Origin: Lumbricus terrestris | Taxonomy: Eukaryota; Annelida; Clitellata; Crassiclitellata; Lumbricidae | DNA length: 64,000 nucleotides | Direction of reading: 5' to 3' | Assembly: GCA_949752735.1 (NCBI GenBank) | Contig: OX457046.1 | Span: 35,207,230 to 35,271,229 of the forward strand | Part shown: positions 46,413 through 57,400 of the stretch, piece by piece | How the letters are laid out: each line of letters begins with the position of its first letter | How positions within the stretch are numbered: the stretch's first letter is position 1 | Notes under the pieces: generated by a model | Told to the model about the DNA's origin: nothing | Seen by the model: the letters and a program-made list of their open reading frames with translations, nothing else | Databases searched by the model: none | Position numbers and translations under genes: made by a program

Positions 46413-46851
46413 ATACTACAAATACTTCATAAACTGCTCCCACCCAAGATCCATCGTCATTCCCACGAGCGCTCACTCCACAGACAATAACACATAGAAA
46501 CATTTAATTGGGAGACTATTGTGCTCATACCAATTTCGTATGTTGTATTAATCGATGTTTGTGTACTGGAAAGCTAATTGGCTTCAACAGAAAACATATT
46601 TTAGTGGCTATTGCACCCTGCCTATACATGATGTGTACTATATGTAAAAGTAGAAAAATCTGTTATCAACTGAGTTTTTTATCAAGTGACTTATAGTGAA
46701 GAAATACCCTGCCAGAGAACAAAGCAGTATCAGAAACTGTGGCATTGGTATAAATATCCGGCCATTTCAATCTCCTAACTGCACAGAAGGAAACACTATA
46801 ACATACTTAACGATATCTGCAATGATTACAGTGATCCTGTCCATTCTTCTC

Positions 46852-46903
46852 CCTGTGGACTATGCACTGCAACTCGGCTGAGTTGCAGTGCATAGTCCAC
46901 AGG
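46852..46903. other. Perfect 24-bp inverted repeat with a 4-nt loop
   Basis: Left arm 46852-46875 starts CCTGTGGACTATGCACTGCA. The loop is GGCT and the right arm 46880-46903 is its exact complement. Pairing ends abruptly on both sides. It is not a rho-independent terminator in this eukaryotic context and is short for an animal pre-miRNA. Confidence 0.95.
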
Positions 46904-46909
46904 ACATGT

Positions 46910-48025
46910 ATGGATATTCTTCATAAGCACACAGGTCAATGAATTCTTAGCATTCAAAATGCGAGTGTACACACATATGGATCAAGACACTCGATATTCT
47001 GCAAGCTCTTCATGCATATATAGCATCAATTGCAGGTAACACACATAGCATGTACTTGTACGACATTGCATGTTTTACATGAACATCTACACGGTTTAAA
47101 AGTATGATTAATGCATAGCAACAATTCAAACGTAAAACAGCTTCAAACCTGAATTTTCAGCAGCAAAGTGTCTCGCTCGAACACCCCAGCTCGCTTCGGT
47201 GCCCGACCCAATATATACGACTATACAGACCACGATGCGCTCAACAACATCAACAAAATCGGCCCGAGGTATTGTTGATGCGTTTTCCGAAACTGTTATT
47301 TTTAATCCAACAAAACACGCAGTCTTCCAAGTTTCCTTCTAGCAGCGATGGAATCTCATCGATTGGGCGGACGGCAGACCAATGCACGCGATATAAACAA
47401 TGAACACGTGTATCGGTGAGCTAAAGTTGCGTTCTATGCAATGGGATTGGTCCCCCACCACGTATGATGATACCAGGCCTCGCCTACTGCGCACGGATCT
47501 TCCATGTGCATATCAATAAAACAACGCAGATCAATTATGAACAGGCATGACGGATTTCTGGATATATGAGGTAATCGATCTGTGCTTAAATGCGCTGACA
47601 TTTACCCTCCGATTACATTATATTACAATTTATTACATCGATACGCCATGCTACGTGCCGCAACATGTCCACAGCGCGTGCGCCGTTGCCATGGTGTATT
47701 ATAAGTAAGTTGGATGTTGACGCCATCTGAGTCATTCCGGCTGCTGTCAGTGCGGCCGTCAGTCTGCATATTGATGTCTGTATAATTTATAGCAATGCAA
47801 TAATTATTAATATCAATTATTGCAGGCTACTTATTAACTGGTAACAGGATTGTTTGACTGTTATATGCATGGTGAGAATTGTCGGTGTTGAGGGGTTCAG
47901 CTCTCTAGCTTTTCTTAGGACTCCATAGTAAAGTCTTCGTTCCACAGTACCTCAACTCCACAGAGTCCAGACAATTTCATAATATTTTAATCAACGTCTG
48001 CTCATTTTGACGCAATAAGCGAAAG
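46910..48025. other. Intergenic DNA, partial family G fragment
   Basis: 47870-47960 begins GGTGAGAATTGTCGGTG and contains CCATAGTAAAGTCTTCGTTC, resembling one end of a family G element. A GC-richer stretch near 47150-47400 could hold a promoter, but no specific signal is identified. Confidence 0.35.
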
Positions 48026-48033
48026 GTGTAGGC

Positions 48034-48371
48034 CAGCGGTTCCCAACCCGTGGCCCGCGGGCCAAAAGTGACCCGCCTGGCCTACAAAAATGGCCCGTAG
48101 CTTCTCAGTGAATTAAGAAAATATTTAAAATTTGACAATTTAGACATGATAGAATATATAATTCTGTTCTATTACAAATTATTTTCTTTGGAAGTTAATA
48201 AATCGCATAAAACATTCTATTTTGATTCAATTATAACAATTTTGTACACACTTACTTAATTAAATTATAGCCTCGTGGCCCCCTAATGTCCTTGAACTAA
48301 GAAAAAGTGGCCCTCGTGTCCTCCAACTCAGAAAAAGTGGCCCGACAGTCAAAAAAGGTTGGGAACCACTG
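48034..48371. mobile_element. hAT-like element, family B, complete copy
   Basis: CAGCGGTTCCCAACC to GGTTGGGAACCACTG, flanked by a perfect GTGTAGGC duplication (48026-48033, 48372-48379). Confidence 0.92.
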
Positions 48372-48379
48372 GTGTAGGC

Positions 48380-49310
48380 CTACATGTGTGACTTTTAGCG
48401 TTGATGCTTAAGCAACACCTTGGTGAAGGAATAATAATTTTATGTAGCCTAGCCTAGTATCATAAACATAAAATAGCAAATCGTGCTACCGAAGTAAGTC
48501 CGGTTCGAGTTCCATAGGATCACAGGAACGAAACAACTAAGTAAGGTCGCGGACGGTTAATATGTCAAGCTTGTTTCACTCTTGACCTGCCTTTTATGAC
48601 CTGCCAAAACTTTGTTGTCATCTTTAATATCTCCTTTACATTTAATTTTTTTACCTGATGAATAACCACACGACCCTGACGCGACCTGCTGAAGTTGCAT
48701 AGCCATTGCTTAATAGACCTAACCCTGCCAGCATTGAGTCCATAAATAAAACTTCTGCTTCTAAATGGGACTCGTGTTAGGACTGCAGTCCACCTGGGGC
48801 TCCATTGACGCCAAAGACTATATAGTACCACAAGCAAAGAATATTGTTTCTCCGGTCACCTGACAAATAAATTACAGCAAATCAACGAGAATTAATTAAT
48901 CATGATCGTAATCAATATAGCTATGCCAAGATTGATTTCGTGCCATTACGCGTCTCACTCTCAGTAGGCGGCATTTGGGAAATTAATGCACAGTCGAATC
49001 GCAGACAGAATATATCACACGCTTAAATTATTAATTATCTCTAAAAAAAGATATTTGTGTAGTCTGATTAAAACATCGTAGCACTCCATTGATTTAGTTT
49101 CTCGATTAACTCGTGTTCTGTTAAAATATGTATAAGCTGCCGAGCATGAAAATAAAACCAAACGCATGCTGCATGTAATTATAATTTTTACACCTGTGTT
49201 ATAAACACGCTCTTGCTATATTTGGCAGCATTGTTAAATAAACCATTTTAAATTGTAATACATGAATTAACTTTGAATAGGCACTATTCTCGCTTAAAAA
49301 CTGCCTTATT
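48380..49310. repeat. Intergenic DNA with a dispersed-repeat copy
   Basis: 48580-48830 (minus strand) is a copy of the repeat at 26741-26935. Nothing else is supported. Confidence 0.45.
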
Positions 49311-49314
49311 TAGC

Positions 49315-49375
49315 CGTTGTTGGACTGGGAGCGCTTCTGAGTAGCTTACCTTGAAGGTGCGCTATATAAAAAGTC
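49315..49375 (+). mobile_element. LINE/SINE 3' tail
   Basis: GGACTGGGAGCGCTTCTGAG ... CCTTGAAGGTGCGCTATATA is followed by an AATAAT run. Confidence 0.7.
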
Positions 49376-50330
49376 AATAATAATATTAAACAGTCATTGA
49401 AGCCAATTATCATGATGTCACCGTTGCCTACATCTGAAACTCTACAAATGAGTGAAAATTTCTTTACTTTTCAGACTACTGTAGATTACTCGTATATCAA
49501 AACTAAACAAAAGCCAAACCTACCATTAACAATGCCATATAATAATCAAGGGCTTCTATTGCAGACAATTTCTTGTTTAATAATAATATACAATTTTTAC
49601 CTGTTTAACTTCACAAATTTCAGTAACAGCAACTCTAACACCTTGATTCATACTCTAAAACTAACAAACAAGCAACCCAATACATAGTCATTCGGGCTTC
49701 AACTGTAAGCCTGCCGTTAAACAAAAGACACAAAATATAAACAAAGTTCCAAAAGTTTCACAGCAACAAAAAAACATGGAATAGCGAACTATACTGGACC
49801 CTCCTTACAAAGCAACTTGCAAAGCTAAACAAATAATTATGTACTTATACCAATAGTGCATAGGGACAACAAATATCGAGCTAACAATAATTATATAGCA
49901 CTTTGGAAAGTCTCCTTTGCAGCCAATTAGAACGTTCTGAATGCAACTGGACGCTAAAACAAAGCACGTCCATTTGCTGCTGCACATGAACTTTGTATTA
50001 TAATAAGCACAGGTCGACAGCTTACCATCTCTGAACTTAAATTTTCTTTGATGTCAGAGCAGAGTAGCGTGAATTTAGAATTAATCGTCCAGCATTGTCA
50101 TGGAGATCTTGAACCAAGAATCACAATTTACCATAACAAAGAAGCATTGAAAATGTAAAAGTGATTGCTCAAGTCACACTTCAGTTTAAACAAAACAGTC
50201 ACAGAGCAAATAAAATCATCATAAAAACCGAGAAGCACAGTTCAAATGAACACCGTCTCCGAAACGAATGACGCTTCAACGAGAATGACAAGAAGTTAAC
50301 GAGAGAATCACTCAGCAAAACGCGCCGACG
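49376..50330. other. Region downstream of the zinc-finger gene, no feature recognised
   Basis: AT-rich DNA that probably includes the 3' UTR of the 50331-51446 gene. No clear minus-strand AATAAA is seen close to the stop. Confidence 0.4.
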
Positions 50331-51446
50331 CTAACAGTTCGACATCTGCTGCACTCGCATAGCGCACTTCCGCTTGTGCACTTGAAGAGCGTCGCGCCGA
50401 CTTATGACGGCGCCACACAGATCGCACTTGTACACTATTCCCTCGTGCTGGCGCTTGTGCCGAAGGAAGGAGCTCTGGTGGCGTATCGTCTTTCCGCAGA
50501 TCGAGCACGTGTATAGAGTCATGTTCGTCACCTCCTCGGAAAGAACCGCGTTCTTCCTCCCTAACGAAGACGCTCCCATCGTCCAGTTCTCATCCGCCGC
50601 ACCGTCGTTCTGCATTCCGTTATTTCCGGGAAAGCTCGGGTGATTGAATGTCGACGATTCGGAAACCGTCTTTGCGATGGGCTGATGATACTTTCTCTTG
50701 TGTCGAAGGTAAACCGCCTGCGTGCCAAACGTCTTTCTGCACAACCGGCAATTAAATGTCCCGCTGCGACCGGACCGTGACGCGAACGAAGGGCCTCCAC
50801 GCGCGGTCTCCGTCGGATACGTCTGCCACTTCGCGTTACCGGAAAACGACCGCGAGTCTGGAAGGCGGCTGTACTCCTCGCCTGGCGCGGCAGAGCTGTT
50901 TGCATAGAACTGCTGTCCGTCCATGAGAAAGCTGCCGTCCGTTGGAAGCTGAGAGGAATTCTCGTAAACATCGCTACCGTAGTTACCGTCGCCGATAAGA
51001 CAGTTCAGATGGTCTTCTTCCTTGATGCAGATCGTGGCCTGAAGATCGTCCAGCTCCTTCTTCTCCTCATCCTCGATCTGGATCACCTCGTCGGATAGTA
51101 TATCAAACATCTCCTGCTCTACGCTAGGGTCTGTTTTAACGCATCCGCCGTGCGACGTCATCATGAAACGCGATACGGGTTCCAAGTTCGCCTCCAGTTC
51201 GCATTCGTTTAGTTCCGGGTTGACGCCGTCCGGTTGCCTTTCGAGAAACTCGTTGACGTTGATCAGGATCACTTCGGCGTCGTCAACGGTAATGCCTATG
51301 AGCGCCTCAATCGACAAGCAGTTGCTGTATGAGATGGTGTTGCCACACAGCACTTTGATCGCATCGCAGAGCATCGACTTCACCTGTTGACGATGGCTTT
51401 GCTTAGCCTGAGGAGATTCCATGGCTGGTCCTTTCCTACTCGTCAT
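50331..51446 (-). CDS. C2H2 zinc-finger protein, main coding exon, 371 aa from the first ATG
   Basis: The uninterrupted frame ends at 50331. A 3' splice site (TTTTTTTAG) lies eight bases before the ATG at 51446, so at least one upstream exon exists; SEM precedes in frame, and translation could begin earlier or at the second methionine (residue 9). Three zinc fingers are visible: residues 231-254 (C-x2-C...H-x4-H), 312-334 (C-x2-C-x12-H-x3-H) and 339-361 (C-x2-C-x12-H-x3-C). The N-terminal 150 residues are acidic and helical-looking, with an IKEEDHLN sumoylation-like phrase, and lack an obvious ZAD, BTB or KRAB domain. Residues 40-100 could form an oligomerisation module but I cannot name it. 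It is probably a nuclear DNA-binding regulator. Orthology is not assigned. Confidence 0.82.
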   Translation of the reverse strand: MTSRKGPAMESPQAKQSHRQQVKSMLCDAIKVLCGNTISYSNCLSIEALIGITVDDAEVILINVNEFLERQPDGVNPELNECELEANLEPVSRFMMTSHGGCVKTDPSVEQEMFDILSDEVIQIEDEEKKELDDLQATICIKEEDHLNCLIGDGNYGSDVYENSSQLPTDGSFLMDGQQFYANSSAAPGEEYSRLPDSRSFSGNAKWQTYPTETARGGPSFASRSGRSGTFNCRLCRKTFGTQAVYLRHKRKYHQPIAKTVSESSTFNHPSFPGNNGMQNDGAADENWTMGASSLGRKNAVLSEEVTNMTLYTCSICGKTIRHQSSFLRHKRQHEGIVYKCDLCGAVISRRDALQVHKRKCAMRVQQMSNC

Positions 51447-51454
51447 CTCCGACT

Positions 51455-51586
51455 CTAAAAAAACAAAGACTGTATTTTGCTGAATTCAGTCATAGAGCAA
51501 CAAATCTAGTCCGAACCTCCGACGAAATGGTCGGGTTGGGATCAATGTTCTGTCGGTCGTTACTTACATTTCATCTCTGTCTGCCT

Positions 51587-51626
<40 letters not shown>

Positions 51627-53270
51627 AAGTCTAGTACACTACTAAACGTTCACTAAATGAAAAGGCATTTTTGCTGGATTCCTGCAAATTCAGTATATCA
51701 AGCAACACTGTAAAATCGGAACTGTTTTCGATGCCATCTGTTCAAACTTCTGCAATAATAATCCTCAAATAATAAAAAAATTGCCTACTCCACCGAATTG
51801 CCAGGCCCGATAACAAACAAACACAAACAATAATGTGAGCATTCAAAATAAAAACATTAACACTGATAGAGGCTATTTGATTCCATACAAAAACGCTAAA
51901 GGTAAACGTGTAGTTTATTGTCGTAAATTATTCATGGTTGCATTAGTTTCAGCATCGGTCAAATTTATGCAAGTTGAAATGATGACAAGAATTGTTGCTA
52001 AATGGTAGAAATGAAATTATTTTTACTTAAATAGTTCTAAGTGGTATTTATGAACACAATCTGGCTGAAATCGAAGCTGGACTGATAAATTGTTTTTATT
52101 TTTTTAATTAAATAGAAGTTGCATTAACGAAAAATATTTAATATTTAATACCTAAATAAAAGCGGGATTGATGGAACGAACAGTCTTCCATCAACTATCC
52201 AGGAAATCAAAACTGAATCAACTTTTAAAAAACAATTGAAGCTGCACTTGCTCTCGAGCTCATGACATTTACTCTGACATTTGACATTATGCGTGTTAAG
52301 CATCCTAGAAGTGGCTTGCCTCTGACGATGCTATATAAATTGTCTGAATTACATTACATTACAATTCTTGCCTAAGCAAAAGCTGGATCGATTAGAAGGA
52401 ATCTTGCCAAACTAGAAGTTGGATGGATTAAAAATAAAAATGCTGCAATGAGCAAATAATTTACGACGCTAAAATACACGTTTACCACGCCAAATCAACG
52501 ACAATATTCTAATTTTCCTTTTCCTATCATTAGCGATGATAACCGTCGTATGTTTACAAAATATTGAAACTGGTTTTCTATTATTAGTAGCGTTTTAATC
52601 CTGTTATTATGTAGAGATTCCAAGAATCTCTTTGGCACTTGAAATACAATAAGAGGCGTCAGTAAACGTGACCTTATAAATTTATTAGCATCCAAATCGT
52701 AACGAATCAAAAATAATAAAACTAATATTCCAGTTTCTGTTTTAAAACCTTGGACAAGACGGAAGCCCGGACGATAGATCGCTTGCAAGAGGTATTCCAA
52801 CGCCATAGTCATCGTGTGTCGCCACCTACTCTGTTCCCTCGTTCAATGCAACGACAGTTCAATGTTTCTCTGTATCGTTTAACAAAATCACAATCTGTCT
52901 ACAAGTTTCTAGGCTGCTTGTTATGTATGCACGAAACACTTGGATGGGATAAATTTAATAGCAATTATTTAGGTCTCTTCTGAGGTCCCAGTTTTTTAAA
53001 ATACTTTTGACCGGGAAATTTGGCTTGTAGGCCTACATTGATTTTGATTATAATTTTACCAGTAGGCCTAACCTCCGACTGAAGCGTTGAGCCATTGCCT
53101 CACAGAGCTAGATAGTTATCGTGGTTGAGCACTTCTGGTGGGAATGTCGTTCATTGGGGAACTTCCCCGCCCCCGGGCGTGCCTATGCTATGCAGGGGCG
53201 CTTCTGTCCCTATACATGGTGGGCGCAACTTGAACCCAGTGAAAAATAGGGGGAATCAGAAAAAGCCAAA
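51455..53270. repeat. Upstream of the zinc-finger exon: microsatellite and LINE-tail traces
   Basis: (GTCT)n/(ATCT)n lies at about 51588-51627. A degraded tail (GCTATATAAATTGTCTG followed by ATTACATTACATTACA) is at about 52325-52372. Upstream exons and the promoter of the zinc-finger gene should lie in this interval but were not identified. Confidence 0.5.
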
Positions 53271-53274
53271 ACTC

Positions 53275-53380
53275 ATGTCGGTAGAGGGGAAGCCGGCCAT
53301 GGAGGAGTGTTCAATCTATAGACATCTGTGGGAAAATTCTACAGAAATTACTTTTCCACACAGACAATTTTGGCAGAATG
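53275..53380 (+). CDS. Candidate first coding exon, unidentified
   Basis: The ATG at 53275 opens a frame (MSVEGKPAMEECSIYRHLWE...) that runs into a strong GTAAGT at 53381. The residues look protein-like, but no continuing exon in phase was found and the protein is not recognised. Confidence 0.25.
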
Positions 53381-53384
53381 GTAA

Positions 53385-54205
53385 GTCTTTAGATATGTAT
53401 ACTATTTAATATATGACACAATCATAGTTATTATAATGAATATGATTTAATATTAACAGGCCTACTTGTACAAATACTATTTTTGTACACCTAAATGCCC
53501 TGGCTTCTCTCCAGTGTTATATTTCAAATTTCAGACTCATATTTCAAAATCTTGTGTTCCTTGAACACTTTAAAACAACATAATTATTTACGAAGGCCTA
53601 CATTGTATTTTCATTCTATTGCATTGTACTCTATAAATTTATGCAACGTTTCTCACAGTGCATACTGAGCAGTCACTAAGCATGATGAATGGCTACCTAA
53701 TTTTGGCAGTTTGGTCTATATATTTTGTTTGGTAGTTCCTGCCTGGTTTGTGTACCATTTGTAGCAATTTCTGCTTATTGTATCTTGGTCAGCAATTCAG
53801 GAGTCTTGGAAATAGAGATAGGCCCTAAGCCGATTCAATTGCAACAAATAGACTACCGTATAGCCGCTATAATTTTTATGGGCCAGTGGACCCAAGTTTA
53901 CTCTCATCAGCAATTGTTCGTTATCGTATAGTCCATCACCAGCAGAACTGAGTTGCTGAACTTGACGAATAAATTATTGTAGGAATCCGTGCCTGCACAT
54001 GAATTATATTACTTCACAGTTCACACCATCTTTAGTCGTTGGCTTTAATACCTCAACGAACTTCATTAAACTGAAGTTACACTCCCATTTTGCATACTGT
54101 AGTATAGAAACTTTGTACATAAAAAACTGCAAAGTCTTCAAGTTACCCAACTTTTGCAGCAGTTAAACTCACTGATCAACAGCAACAAGGTCCACAATCA
54201 CTTCC
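53385..54205. other. No recognised feature
   Basis: AT-rich DNA without supported genes, upstream of the SARS1 3' end. Confidence 0.4.
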
Positions 54206-54209
54206 AACA

Positions 54210-54215
54210 TTTATT
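54210..54215 (-). terminator. Candidate poly(A) signal of SARS1
   Basis: AATAAA on the minus strand (TTTATT on the plus strand), about 255 bp past the SARS1 stop codon. It is the nearest perfect hexamer. Confidence 0.5.
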
Positions 54216-54470
54216 TCATAGGATTACTGGTAGGTGATTGGCAGTTTACTTTAAACCTATCCAAAGTAATTTTCCTACACTTCTAAAAACACCATATAGT
54301 CAACACGATGTAACACTCTGCACCAAACCTCCCAAAGGCATCTGAAGGAGAAAATTCAACTGAAACAAATGAATTTTAAATCCGCTTTTTTGAAAAGCTA
54401 ACGTTACTAAATCGCGATCCGATCACAGGTGAGACACACTGCCCCCTAGCAATGCCTTTCCTGCATTTTC

Positions 54471-57400
54471 CTATTTCACCTTGACCTTCGACAACCCCGC
54501 ATTTAAGCCGGCATCTCCGCCCTCCTGTTTTCCGGCAGATTTATCTTTCTTTCCAGTCTGCTGCTTCTTCTGTTTTGCCTGCTCCTCCTGCTCAATTGGA
54601 GCTGGCTTTACGAATGGTATCTTCTCGCTGAAAACTGTCAACACAGAAAACCATCTAATATCAGAAATGCCTTTATGCATGCGTATACACAATAAAACGT
54701 TCACTACAAGAGTTGCTTCTGCAATGGATTAAATTTGAACAGCGCCATTTGAATTTTTTTTTTCATATTCCCAACCTTTGATATTCTGCTTTAAGTCCTC
54801 ATCCCCAAACACATCATGTAGTATTACAATTTATTAGGAAAAAAAGTGTACTGTTAAAACGGGGAGTTTTGCCACTCCACACAGCATATCCAGACCCGCC
54901 GTTCCCTCGCTCCTCTGAACTCATTGTCCCACATGCGCATACTTCTACCAGGCAGTGACATGCTTCCTCTGTTGCAGGTCCTGTGGTCTGGAATGGACTA
55001 CCTCCATACCTGTGCCTGCCGCCAAGGGTCCCCTGACACGTTCTATAGCAATCTCAAAACTATACTCTTTAGACGAGGTTTGATCAGGAGCGCTCCTGTG
55101 TAGCAACTTTTAAATACACTGCAGAACAAGTGAACATACTTCATGAACATCCACGCCATCTGTTGACAGAAACCTGCAAGTTGCCTCTATGGGTGTGTGT
55201 GGGTCTACTCTTCCAAAAGCGAATTGAATTCCAGTTTACTGTGCATTATCTTCGTAACTGATGTCACAAGATTCTTGTTTGCAATGACATTAATTATCAT
55301 ATAGTCAAGCAGAGAGAATGCCTTTTATTAGTTCTTCCCTTTGAATGTGGCACCATATCACTATCCAAAATTTTACAAACACAGTTGACTGAGGTGAGAA
55401 CATGTGGTCTTTCTAACCTTGTGGCATAAAAATGCGCAGGACTTCCGGAACAATAATTCCGTCGTCGACCTGATAGTTCTCGAGAATGGCGCAGATGGTG
55501 CGAGTCGTGGCACACATCGTAGCGTTCAACATGTGCACATATTCCGTCTGTAAAAACGCGACAGAATCTAGATATACCATCTGAACCACAGGTCATCTTT
55601 AAGTAAAGATACACGTGCCTGATAAAATGCAATCTTAAAGTTACCAGTGAATTGAAAGATGTCTATGATTAGAACAAAGGCAACTTAAGATAAATACAAA
55701 GTCAAAGAAAATTAATGTTATCAGTAGATGAAAGCTTGATGTTTTGGAAGTCAGACTAAAGATGGGATTGCAAAAAGCCAATATAAAACCAAGCTAAAAA
55801 CTAAACTGAAAGTTCTGGATCTTTCACTGAAATAAGTCTCAACTCAATTGAAGAACAATAAATTACAATGTTGTCCTTAAATTAGACGGACCCAATGTTC
55901 TCTTGTTAAGTGCGTATTGCTAAAGGCACATGACAATAACAAACTAAAATCAGGCAACTTCTGAACAGGTCAAAACACGATTTCACGGTACCACATGTCT
56001 TCAAACATATTCTGCACAATACTAGCAGTAGTTGCAGTTTAACGACAATGTGTGATAACAAAGATCATTAGCATCACCCTCCTCCTTTATCCAGGCTTGA
56101 GACTGGCACTGCACAACTTTTCCACAAGTTTGGATTTTCATTTGCATGATTTGAAAACAGCTGGTATATGTCAAATATATACCACCACACCTACAGATTG
56201 GAGACATTACCTCTGGTGTTCTTGACAGGCAGTGCATAAAGAACTGTATTGAGATGATGTCATGATGGTTAATAATACTTTGAATTAAATACCTAAAACT
56301 AACTGTTCAGTGAATATAACAGCATATAAAACTCCAGTACAGTGTGTAAGCTGCATAATATTTTCATGCTGAAAACGAAAGCGGACGACCTCACCTCTCC
56401 ATGCATTTTCTTCGTCTGACCGTATCTGACACGCAGACGACGCGACTGGTAGTCGGTGCAGTTCGAGCAGGAGACGAGTTCTCGGAACGCACCGGATCCG
56501 GGAAACCAGCCCTCAAGGTCGAGCTTCTTGGCAGCAGCGTTATTCAGTTCCCCTGAATGAAAAAAAAGATTAAATTCTGCTCCAGCTACATTTTTAACTA
56601 TTACTAATACCCTTAGTAAGAGACCCATTTTAAGAAAGCTCATTTGTATTGTATTTGAGGATTTGTAAACCACCTCTAGCAGGGTCAACCATTCAGAAGC
56701 ACTCCCAGTGTGTAAGGCCCCACAACAAGAGGCAGCTTGTGAGAAGAGAAAAGGAAGAGAGACTGGCAGACAGAACTGTAGAGCGAACAGAAGGAGAAAG
56801 TCAACGCTAATGTTTATTGAATTCCATGCTAATACTGATCTTTAAATGGTAATTCAAAACTCGAGCTACATAATGACCTTGGCAGGACATTCAAACTTAC
56901 TCAGCATACTATTGACCGTTGTCACTTATACACAAAAGTCTATCTATAGACATACGTCACAGGGAATTTTCCCGCACTCTACACCAACCAACCTGAGACG
57001 ATGTTTACGATCCGGTACGGAATGCCAAGAGCCTGGTTGAACGCTTCAGCGTTGCCAATCATTTCATCCATCATTTCCCACGACTTGTTGTCATACGGAG
57101 AGGTCAGACAAAACTGCTCTACCTAAATTGCAACAGACATTCACAGAGCATTTAAAACATCGCACGTATACATTCACAACTTGAAACTCAATCAACCAAA
57201 GAAAAGATTATTAATTCTGCTCATGCTGGCTCCAAGAAGACTGCATTTAACGTATTTCTGGCCAAGAAATGAGAATAGAGCATCTTGCCAAGACCAGGCC
57301 GCTTTCTTACGTCTCACATTTAAATAGTGCCACTAACTATCAACAAACATCGTGTATTGTTGAAGACAACAAATGCAGAACCAACATCTTCTTCTATCGT

